Assembly: GCA_022605405.1 (NCBI GenBank)
Contig: JABYQQ010000001.1
Location: forward strand, 1,426,001 to 1,490,000
Direction: 5' to 3'
DNA length: 64,000 bases
DNA from: Earliella scabrosa
Lineage: Eukaryota; Basidiomycota; Agaricomycetes; Polyporales; Polyporaceae
Positions within the stretch are counted from its first letter, which is position 1. Each line of letters starts with the position of its first letter. A program made the position numbers and the translations under genes. Positions 19,748-29,370 of the stretch are shown piece after piece. The notes beneath the pieces were generated by a model, which searched no databases, was not told the origin of the DNA, and was given only the letters and a program-made list of their open reading frames with translations.

Positions 19748-21505
19748 TTACGAATGTCCCGTCGCGCCCATCACCGCCGCCTTCAGCCGCTGCCTCAGCC
19801 TCGAGCCCTCCTCCTCGAGCGAGATCGACAACCGCGTCGGTGACTGCGTCTCATGCGCCATCGTGTCGTTCACACTCTCCGCCTGGGCGTTCTGGATTGA
19901 CACAGCAGGGGGCGCGGGGAGCGCAGGAGGAGGGGACGGCTCAGGATGGTGCACGTCCACAGCCGGCAACACGGGCTCGTCGCGCTGGATGCCGAGCTCC
20001 CCGGGCCCGACGATCTCGACCGTCTCCGTGAGGACCGCGACGCGCGTCCACCGGCGGTATCGCGTGTACTGTGCGCAGAGAGACAGTCAACAACTATGCT
20101 CGTCCTCCCTCGTTGAAAGTCAGAGAGCCGGAGACGCACCTTGCCCATCCCACCCTTGGAGCTCCCGCCCTCCCACTTGTTGTCCGCATACACCCACCCG
20201 TCGGGGTCCGTCAGCGGCTCTTCGTCCTCCTCCGGCTCCGGATGCGCGTGCGCATGCACCTCCCCGCTCTCGCCCACCTCGTCCCCCTCCCCGTTATGTC
20301 CTTCCTTCCCATTCTCCACGCGCTTCTCGCTCGACTCACTCGGCGCGCGCATCTTCCCCGCCGCCTTCAAGATCCTGCTCGCGCTCGCCGCCGCCGCGCT
20401 CTCCTTCTCCGCGCTCGGGACCGGCCGCTCGACGCGGCTCGTGCCCGTCTCGCGCCTCACCACGACGCGCCACTCGTGCTCCTCCCAGCGCCAGCGCGCC
20501 GTCCGCTTCACGCGGTGCTTCCCGTCCGCAGCGGGGGTGTAGACCGTCGTCGCGGCAGGAAGGGCGAAGGCACTTGGGGGCGCGGCGGGCTGCTGGGAGG
20601 CGGAGCACCATGAGGGCCGTTCCCCAGGGAGGAGCGCGGCGGTCCAGTCGAGCCCCATCCACCAGCGCTGGTTCTCGTAGATGGTAAAGAGGAAGCGCAC
20701 GGACGTGCTGGGGAGAGTCTGAGCGGACGCGGACGAGGGTTTGGACGAGACGGACGCGAGTTTGGCGTCGGACTGGGATTGGGGAGAGAGCGTGAAGGGC
20801 GGTAGGGGCTCTCCGGAGATCCGGGACCAGGCGCGGTAGACGGCCCAGCGGATGTGCGAGCTGCGCCAGAGGCCGTTGCGCATGACGCTAGTCCAGCGTG
20901 CGTTCCATGTGAGGAAGAGGGTGCCGGTGAGTGCGATGAGAATGCGGATGCGGATGAGGTAGGTGAGAGCGAGGTAGGGGACGTAGAGCCAAGCAATGGT
21001 GCGAAAAAGGAGGGTAGGCGGTGGGAGGGTGTAAGGTCGGGTGAAGACAGGGAGAGATGGGAGGAGAGTCTGGATAGTCGTGAGGTCGGCAATGGCTCGC
21101 TGGAGGATGTCTTCCGTAACGGGCGGGGCTGCTTGCGATGTTTTGGGATTGGCGCGTAGGCGGAAAAAGACTACAAATACAACAAGAGGCAAGAGATATC
21201 TGCACAGACATGAGCACGTCGATGCTAGTAAGACTCGCGGCGCAATCGCAATACACGAGCGATTGAATTGGATTGCAGACATACCTCAGACCCAACTCCG
21301 GAACGAGGCAAACAGCCCACCACGCGGCTAGAGATAGCCAGCACTCCTCCCAGGGTGCCTTCCAGGTAGTGATTTGTGCAGCATGTCGCACTTTTGCGAT
21401 GAATGGTGCGAGGGCGACGAGAGTGGTCGTGAGGGGAGACGGGAGGGTGTTGAGGAACTCGACGAGCGGTGCGGAATGGACGGTGTCGTCTGGGGTCTTC
21501 GCCAT
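19748..21505 (-). CDS. Dysferlin-domain peroxin (Pex23/Pex30-32-like)
   Basis: Three exons (21285-21505, 20140-21199, 19748-20068) sum to 1602 nt, giving 533 residues starting MAKTPDDTVHSAPLVEF. The N-terminal 170 residues hold several hydrophobic segments (SLAAWWAVCLVPELGL, LLPLVVFVVFFRLR, TIAWLYVPYLALTYLI), typical of the reticulon-like Pex24p region. The dysferlin pair follows. The DysFN-like half is FLFTIYENQRWWMGLDWTAA. The DysFC-like half is DPDGWVYADNKWEGG, continuing after the intron with YTRYRRWTRVAV. An acidic linker lies between them. Yeast relatives (Pex23/24, Pex28-32) are ER membrane proteins at ER-peroxisome contacts that control peroxisome number and size. The Arg/Trp-rich dysferlin motifs are intact. 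The exact paralogue cannot be fixed by eye. Confidence 0.85.
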
Positions 21506-21595
21506 GGTAGAACAGGGGTGTGAGCAAGTTAGCGGGCTGGCCAGCGTACCATCGGCAGTGCGTGGATAACGGCAGGAAACAGGTGGACGTCGAGA

Positions 21596-21597
<2 letters not shown>

Positions 21598-21633
<36 letters not shown>
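21598..21633 (+). repeat. GAGGAC microsatellite, six units
   Basis: Six perfect 6-bp units lie about 95 bp upstream of the ATG (minus strand) of the peroxin gene, in its putative promoter or 5' UTR. Confidence 0.95.
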
Positions 21634-21784
21634 TGCGCTGGAATCACAGGCCTCCCCCGCATTCGACCCTGTCGCGTGACGTAGCGTGTTGGCGCTTACA
21701 TATACGGCGCCGAGGTTAGGGTTGTGTGCTGTTCATCCGCCGAGTCGGCGTTTATGAACAAATTCTTACTTTCAAGCCACCAAC

Positions 21785-23663
21785 ATGTTGCGGTTACTAG
21801 CGAGACCCATACCATGTAGTCTGACTGCATCTGCTCGCATTTTAAGGTCTCAGACGCGTTGTATACAATGTAAGCACTGATCATCCGTCATTGTACAGCA
21901 CAATCAGGCGTACTCAACCTCCAACTGACCTCAGACCGCGCGACTGAATCTCCGCTGCCTCCCCTTGTTTTCACTTTTGACATCGTGAGTGTCTTGGATT
22001 ATCCAGTCTTGGAGATACTGACGGCACATTCCCAGGATGGCGTTCTGCTACGAGGACCTCACACAATTCCAGCCGCAAGAAGAGCACTAGACATGCTCAA
22101 CGGGGATAACCCCATGGGGGTGTAAGTCTCATGTTGTTATCGCAAGGCGCATGCTCATTCGTTTGGGAAGGAAGATACCATTTATTGTGGTGTGCCGATT
22201 GTATAGTCAGCCGTTGAGCTCTGGACTGACAATATCGCCTCGCAGCTAACGAACGGAGGCGGCGTGGGAGAAGAAGCCCGCCGACATAAGCTCAGCACCC
22301 AGCTCAGCGTAGAGGTATGTCGACATTCCTGTTCCAACAATGACATGCTCACAGCTGGCCTTGTAGATTCACAGCAACCAGATTGTTCAGGCGCATACCA
22401 TACTCAAATCAGTTGCACACAAGTATGTCGACAAGCCCGTCCTCGTTCTTGGAGGGCGCAACGATGTCATCCGCAAAGTTGCAGAAGGGTGGGTGGACAT
22501 TACGTGCAATCAACACGCATGACTAACCCTCGACTAATAGATACGGTTTCAAGCATGCATACACCACTCTAGACGTGCTGGCATGGAAACCTGAGTGAGC
22601 CCCCATTCCGTACGGTACGTATCGACCGCTCATGAATTTTTTGCCTCCTCCCCGCCAGGGTCTGGCCATTCCACGATTTGACTCCTGAAGAACGTCAGTC
22701 CACCAAGGTGACTTCGCCTCATCCTCACGATTGCGCTGTACATCATTCTAACAACACGCCTCTCGCTCTCAGGAAGTCGACTTCTCCAAGACCCCCATCT
22801 CCGCCATCTTCGTCTTCCACGACCCGCGCAACTGGTCGCTCGACATTCAAATCATCATCGACGTGATCCGCTCGCGCGGGATCATCGGCGGGCCCTACCT
22901 CGACAACCCCGCCTCCACGGACCAACAGCCCCTGCCCGACCATCCTCCGCCTCCGATAGACCTCGTGTTCTGCAACCCCGACCTGCTGTGGAAGTCCGAC
23001 TTCCCCCAAGTGCGACTCGGGCAGGGTGCGTTCCGGGACGCATTCCAGGCCGTCTACCAAGTGCGTGGTTTTTCGTCACTCTGTCGAGTTGAATGCGTTG
23101 ACTGACGATCGTACTGCGTGGTGTTGAACAGGCTCTTGTCGGCAAGCCGTACCCCGTCATACAGTACGGTAAGCCGACGAAAGCGACGTACATGTTCGCC
23201 GAGAAGGTCCTGCGGGACAGGCTCGAGGAGCTCGCGGGCGGGCGCGTCGAGACGATGCCGACTGTGTACGTGTAGCTTTCTCGTCTCGCACGTTCTGGTC
23301 CCATCGCTTACGCTACCCGTCTCCCAGCTACATGGTCGGAGGTGCGTCATGACTGCGCTGTAGGATGTTGCTCTGTAACGTCTATTGATCGCCATCCTCC
23401 ACACCCAGATAACCCGGAGTCGGGTGAGCCCATCCCTTTCATGTCCAGCGCTCATCGTTCTCCTTCATGCTCACGGGGCACATTCGATCCACATCGGTAC
23501 AGATATCGCTGGAGCGAACACCGCAGGATGGCCCTCCGTACTCGTCAAAACGGGTGTGTACGACCCCGCGCGCGGGCCCCCGACGCATACGCCGACGTAC
23601 ATCGCAGAAGACGTCGAAGAGGCAGTTCGATGGGCCATCGAGCGGGAGATGGGACGCAAGTAG
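21785..23663 (+). CDS. Mitochondrial HAD class IIA hydrolase (HDHD5/CECR5-like)
   Basis: Thirteen exons sum to 1146 nt, giving 381 residues. They are 21785-21869, 21935-21984, 22036-22121, 22171-22189, 22246-22314, 22367-22488, 22541-22594, 22659-22707, 22773-23060, 23132-23265, 23328-23341, 23409-23423 and 23503-23663. The first 28 residues are Arg/Leu/Ser-rich without acids (MLRLLARPIPCSLTASARIL), a clear mitochondrial presequence. HAD motif I is FTFDIDGVLLRG (Asp44, Asp46). Motif II is in IVLTNGGGV, the motif III Lys in QYGKPTKATY, and motif IV is MVGDNPESDIAGAN. All catalytic residues are present. Family members are predicted phosphatases of unknown substrate. Two exons are only 14 and 15 nt and together carry motif IV. 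Confidence 0.9.
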
Positions 23664-24427
23664 GTTTACTCGGGCGGTCTGTTCGGTGCGCTTCCTGTAG
23701 ATGTTCAGAGATACTGATAGACAAAGCACGACCATTAACTCATTGAAATGCCCTCTACCGGGGAGGGAGGATCTTCTGGCGTCACTTGAAACTTCCACAG
23801 TTCGCAGCTTTCATGCCGAGTGCTGGGCGTGCGAGCTCATTGCTACATCAGCGGGCAAGAATGTGCACGCTGAGCCACATGACGTCTTCGACGGCGCAAG
23901 GATTTGTGGATGGTGTTTGAGAACTTTACCCGTGAGTGGGACCTGCACATCCTCCTCCTATGTGCGGTTCGTTTGATTGTACTCAGTACAGGTGCTAATA
24001 GCTGTCAGATGATTGGTACGACACGGCGGCGGCGCAGCTCTGGCCTGTATGGGTGGATGCAATACACGTAGAGCTGACTGTTATCAGCACCTGGGCCCTG
24101 AAGATAAGCGTACTCCGAGACTGGATGGAGTCATCGACGTAACATACTAAGTAGGTGACATGATGGATACCGCGCTTGAGACCGTCACATGCAACTACGA
24201 CCGCCCAAGGATGCAATAACGATGCTGAGGACCCTGTCTTACATGACAGCGTGCCGCATCATTCAACGTACACCCTATCACTGGTGCGTCCTCGTGTTCT
24301 ATCTAGTGCAGTGTTAGTGTATCCGTCCACAGCCTGCTGGAGTACATGTAGACCACGGTCGGTGATCAAGCCTCCGCACTCCGTGCACAGATTCTGCCAC
24401 CCATCACCACTCATACTTTGTCCCAAC
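23664..24427. other. Intergenic region before the methyltransferase locus
   Basis: This stretch is between the HAD gene and the methyltransferase fragment. Short open frames occur on both strands but none has splice sites or domain signals I can support. Confidence 0.4.
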
Positions 24428-24673
24428 AGGGCTGAAAGTAAACCCCCGACGCCCCTCTTGTCTTTGCTGTTGCTGCTGACTGCCTCTATCCATACTATCG
24501 AGTCCGAGCTCAAAGCAGCCAACATGCCGACCTTCACGCTCGAGCCCCAGTGGCACCCTCTCGACACTCTCGACGCTGTACCATCTCCAAAGCTATATGA
24601 GGCTCGACGCGCCGCCATGGCCTCTGCACACATGGTCAAAGCACTCGTGCAAGATATCGGGACAGCCATGATG
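24428..24673 (+). pseudogene. Exon-1 fragment of an O-methyltransferase paralogue
   Basis: This stretch is a close copy of exon 1 of the O-methyltransferase that starts at 25115. It shares TPLLSLL, LLTASIHTIE, ANMPTFTLEP and WHPLD and ends at a GTACGT donor in the same place. The initiator position reads AGG instead of ATG. No second exon or methyltransferase core follows; the DNA downstream has no similarity that I can see. It is a tandem-duplication remnant that cannot be translated from the normal start. Confidence 0.85.
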
Positions 24674-25053
24674 GTACGTCTCTTCGAGCTCTCCAAGCAC
24701 AACGCACGCCGCCGCCACTCACGATCGCGTCCTCCCGCTCGTCTCGCTCGTGCACTGTCTAGTTCGTGTCCATGGGTTGCCACACGTCCCGGAGATTCCG
24801 TAACCACGCCCTGCTCCACGCCGAAGAGGCCGGAAATCTACATTCTGTGGGCATCTCTGAACCACAGAGGTAAGTCCCACTGTTGAGAGTTCGTCTAGTG
24901 CCACTCGCAGGAACGACGCCGCTGACGGGCTCACGAGAGTTGCAGTGCCCATGCACTTCTCATGGATCCCATGATTATGAATCAGTTTCGCCACTGCCTT
25001 ATCCTCTATTGATTCGCTCCGGTGCAACACCCTCCCGATATTGGGAATGGTTG

Positions 25054-25060
25054 TATATAA
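25054..25060 (+). promoter_or_regulatory. Probable TATA box of the O-methyltransferase gene
   Basis: TATATAA lies 55 nt upstream of the ATG at 25115. The fragment copy upstream has no equally placed box that I noticed. Confidence 0.5.
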
Positions 25061-25114
25061 AGTGGACCGCGTCATTATTCGACTCCCCCAAACCGCCTCT
25101 GACCAACTTGTAGT

Positions 25115-28100
25115 ATGGCTGGCATCGATCCCCACACCCCTCTACTCTCTCTCCTGTCTCTCCTGACCGCCTCCATCCACACGATCGAGGCCGAACTAGA
25201 GTTAGCGAACATGCCGACTTTCACCCTGGAACCTCTTTGGCACCCTCTTGATTCTTTGGATACCGTTCCATCACCTCGCTTGCATGAAGCCAGAAAGGCC
25301 GCCATGGCCTCTGCAACCATGATCAGAGCTCTAGTTCAAGACGTCGGAACTGCTCTCCTGGTACGTGCATGATGCATTCGATGACGTGAAGTATACGGTT
25401 CATTCTTTGTTCAGAACATGTGCAGTCAGTCAATGGACCAGGCTGCGTATTTGCTGACAGCCGACATTCGCCTCCTCGACGTCTTCCGGACGGACGAAGA
25501 GAAAGCCCGCGGTCTGCATGTAAGGGATATGGTCGCCCGGTTGCCCGCAGGGAAGAAGGTCAACGAGCAGACGCTCGCGCGCTCATTGCGCTTGCTCACG
25601 ACCGAACACTGGTGGGCCGAACCCGCTCCGGACGTCTTTGCACCGCTACGCTGGGCGCTCCTCAATACTCCTGATACTCCTTCCTACGCGCTATCCAACT
25701 CGTGCTCCACATCGGGACTCGTAGGAAGTGTCGCATTCGTCGAGCATGCGACTGATCCTGCGCAGATGAACCTTGACACTGTCCAGGCCACGCCCTTCGT
25801 GCGTGCTATCCATGCCATGGGCGAGACGCATATCAAGGACTTCTGGCACTGGATAGAGCAAGACCCTGCCCGTGATGCGAGGTTTGCGCGTGCCATGGAA
25901 GGCTTAGGTAGGTCGTCCTCTCTGCTTTGATTGGTTCAGCTGACACTTCTTGGTTTTCCAGGGTTCCTCGACCTCGCATCGATTAAAGTCGACTACCCGT
26001 GGCATACCCTTTCCCCGGATACGACTTTCGTGGATGTCGGAGCGGGACAGGGCACCGCAGCTCTTTATATCCTGAAGCACGTCTACGACCATGTGTCCGG
26101 CTTCAAAGTTGTCCTGCAGGACCGTTGTCAGGCACTGGATGCAGGGAAGCAGTACTGGGCCCGCGAGTTCCCTGCAGCGCTTAAGGATGGGAGAGTGTCT
26201 TTCGAGCCACATGACTTCTTTGAGCGTAATCCGCGGAAGGATGGACGCACTGTGTATTGGCTCCGCTTCATCTTGCGTGAGTGGATATCATTTTGACCCC
26301 GTCCCACGAATTTGCTTCTTGACTCACAATTCGAATCACCACCCAGATGATTGGTGTGACGCGTAAGTCATGCTTGTCGGTACAAACCTCAACAGCAATG
26401 AACATGTCTCTCTAGCTATGCTATCAAGATCCTGAAGGCGATCCGATCGTCTTGTCACCAGACATCTCGGGGTGAGTCGACATTCGATCGCTGCTGTCGT
26501 CTTCGATTGACCAGCAGGCTATAGTCCTTATTGCAGACTGTATCATCGCAGAAGCGCTGCCCACCGAACGTTGCACAACTTCCGAATTCAAAGATGTTCT
26601 CGACTCGATCCCAACAAATGGTGTAAGCAGCACGTTGTGTAGAAATGAGTACCTCATGTCCATCAGGAAAACCCTCCCACCGGAATTCCGCATAATTACA
26701 CCTTAGCCGACGTCAAACATCGTAATCGGACAGAAACGTACCATATACGCACTCACTACCTAGAGACGTCCCATTAATAGGACTTCCTGAAGTGCCTTCA
26801 GAGCTACAACCTATATCTGCAGACGGGTGTGATACGGGGCCGGGGGAAGGAGACGGTGCCAGTGGTAGAGTGATAGTACTGAGGAAAGGAGCGTTACCGC
26901 GTGGTTAATGTCACATCTAGTTAGAAATGTGTCACCTGTTTGCTGTCTATGGTTGACAATAGCGATGCGAGAGCGTCATGAGGCTGCAGCCTGCTGTTGA
27001 ACGTTGCAGAGGTAGAAATGCTGCAGCCGATGTAGCCAATACCGGATTTGGAAAGTGTCCAGAACCGCCTGCTCCATCGTTCAAGCTATCATTGCACCTC
27101 AAGACACAACTCAGGGCACCTCAAAATTATTTTGGCGTGTCCGCTGTGTGTATCAAAACGGAACAGTATATCATATATGATGCTAAGTGAATCGAGTGTC
27201 TGGCATGGACACACAATCCGGACAGCCTTGGTTACAGGTCCGGCGCTTAGCTGACCACGGCAGAGGTCGCAGTGTGCTACGGCTGCCAGAGCATTGCAGA
27301 ACTTCCCGATAAGTCTAACACTAGTAGGAAAGTGCAGAAGGGTGTCAGTATTGGTGGTTTGACTGAACATAGTAGGCACAAGTGGAGCCACTGGCAGACA
27401 TACCATCTAGCAGGAGCCTCTAGTACTTAGTAGCCGAGACACGCGCTCATGATCGCGTTTGTACCTACATAATGCTTGTGCCAGACCGCATCGTACTCCT
27501 ACAGTAAGAGCTGTGGTTAGATAGTAGCAGGATTAATATGACCCCTATAAGTGAGCTAGGGAGGACCAAAGCAATCTAACTACGGTCCTATTATAGGGCT
27601 TGATCTGACCGTGACATCAAGTTTGTGTGTGGATCTGGCACCGTCGGAGACGTCAATAATTGTGCCAAATTGATGATATAACGAGGGAGAGGGAGATGAG
27701 GCGACAGAAACTGCTCTACTACTTGATGAGGGAGCTGTTCGGAATAAGTACTACTACAACCCAGTGACGAGCCTGTCGGCCAAGTTGCACAGGAAAGACT
27801 AATGTGTTACTACTTCTCTTGAACTCGTACGGGTGCTTATTATAGACTCTTCCAAATACGTCATGTTATCTGTGTCATAACACTTGCATGTCAGTAAGTA
27901 AGGTGCAGGAGGGATATCCGGAGAATGAGCGCTAGAGGAAACTGGTGCCAGAATTGCGAAGTTCGTGATTTGTACTTGTTTACATGCGGCACCACCAGTA
28001 GAGACGTGGCACCAGGCGCCTAACCCGACCTCGTCTTCTCTCGTTACTCTCCCAGTACTCTCCCTCCCCACTCCTCCTGAGGCACGGCGGTATGCACCTC

Positions 28101-29234
28101 CTGCGAGCAGCACAAGATACACGAAGATGAGGACGAGGGGAAGACGTCCCTGTGCGACCCTTGAAGTCGATACCAGTAGGGGGTCGGTGGAATGGTGAGT
28201 GTCAGTTCTCAGCGTAGTCTGCTTTCGTACCACCATGTGCCTCGGGTCCAACATTGGTAGGTGCCCCTCCCGCTGCTCGGCGGAGCACTCGCGCCACGTC
28301 CAATCTCAGCGGAGAGCAGAAGCCGTCTGTCTCATCATGGCTCGTTTACTCGATGTGTACTTTGCAGAACGAGCGTACACGTCGGTCATCAAATACGTCG
28401 GTCATCAAATGCCTCGGTACGTAGCTGTCCCCCTCCCTTAGGCTGGACATCTCTCTATGGAACCCCGCTTCACTCCATCACCACATTACAAGTACCTACC
28501 TAATGACCGCCTCCTTCACATCCCATATTGCTCTGTCTCATGCTCGGATTTCGTCACTTACTGTCTCTTGCGTTAGTACTGCTATGTAACAGTGTTTGTA
28601 GACGTAATGTCATGATTGTCCGATCAGTTCATGAAGTGTGCCGTAAGATGTGTGAATGCACTGTAATTCCTGAGCAACAGGCCGTAGAACGCACGTCGTA
28701 AAGTGCCGAAATGCCCGTAATTCTCTGAATCCCGTGTCCTACAGTTGGGGTACCGCCTAAATCCGCCTAATTCGCATGGTCCGGGTATTATCCATCATTC
28801 GCTGTAATTACTCCTCATTCCTGGGAATTCCTGTGAGAGGGTTTTCCTGATGTCTCACCCATCCCTCGACTATCGCCGACGGTAGCCGTACACGCCGATC
28901 AAAGCTCCATATCCTCTTCCTGAAAACCATGGCTTTGCCTCGAAAGCAGCCCTCCGTCTTGACATGGTGGGTACTTGCAAGGATTGACGCGTGTCTCCTC
29001 ACTGCTGAATGCAATGTGGCACGCAGCTCATGTATACTGTCGTGAACGGCCTCGAGCGAACGGCCGCGAACTTCTACGAGATCGTGACTGCAGCGGGATT
29101 TAGCATCCAGCGAGTCTATCCGACGCGGGGGACTGCCAGCAGTATGTGCATTCTCACTCTCTATCTGATGTACGAATTTCGTTGACGATTGGATGACAGT
29201 CATTGAGTTGGTGCCCGATGCAGTCAGCACATGA
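25115..29234 (+). CDS. COMT-like O-methyltransferase carrying a transposon in an intron
   Basis: Nine exons (25115-25360, 25415-25907, 25962-26276, 26347-26362, 26416-26471, 26537-26622, 28886-28966, 29027-29141, 29200-29234) sum to 1443 nt, giving 480 residues in one frame. The N-terminal half is the helical dimerisation region with a winged-helix part (EEKARGLHVRDMVARLPAG, RSLRLLTTEHWW). SAM-binding motif I is TFVDVGAGQGTAAL at about residue 269. The catalytic-base block is HDWCDAYAIKILK; the His is near residue 352. The last exons encode PLPENHG, VNGLERT, AGFSIQRVYPTRGTAS and IIELVPDAVST, the usual family end. Such enzymes methylate hydroxyls of small, often secondary, metabolites using S-adenosylmethionine. 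Intron 6 (26623-28885) is 2263 nt because it holds a TIR element; without it the intron would be about 69 nt. Whether the long intron is still spliced is unknown. Confidence 0.85.
26664..28849. mobile_element. TIR DNA element, 2186 bp, probably non-autonomous
   Basis: The left end reads CAGGAAAACCCTCCCACC and continues GGAATTCC. The reverse complement of the right end reads CAGGAAAACCCTCTCACA and continues GGAATTCC. That is 24 of 26 matching positions, and a further TAATTACA block is shared inside. The flanks are ATGTCCAT on the left (26656-26663) and ATGTCTCA on the right (28850-28857), a possible 8-bp target duplication that shares its first five bases. CAGG-type termini with an 8-bp duplication would fit hAT or KDZ-like elements. 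Inside I see no transposase; the longest open frame (minus, 27799-28254) has no recognisable domain. The right subterminal region repeats GTAATTC-type words. Confidence 0.85.
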
Positions 29235-29370
29235 AGGGAGTCGTAAGTACACTACGAAGAACGATGCGATTTGCCACAATGAATGCCCGAACCGAAGCCA
29301 GGACCGTGTAGGATACAACGAGAAGCAATGTATACTGTGATATGGCTGCTACTTCCCCAACCAAGTTCCC

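Noticed and set aside
20336..21092. Long overlapping frames in other registers of the peroxin gene
   Set aside because: They are shadows of the GC-rich coding exon; the peroxin frame alone carries dysferlin and membrane motifs.
27799..28254. 151-codon minus-strand frame inside the TIR element as a transposase
   Set aside because: No DDE/D-type motif, BED finger or other transposase signature; more likely chance or captured sequence.
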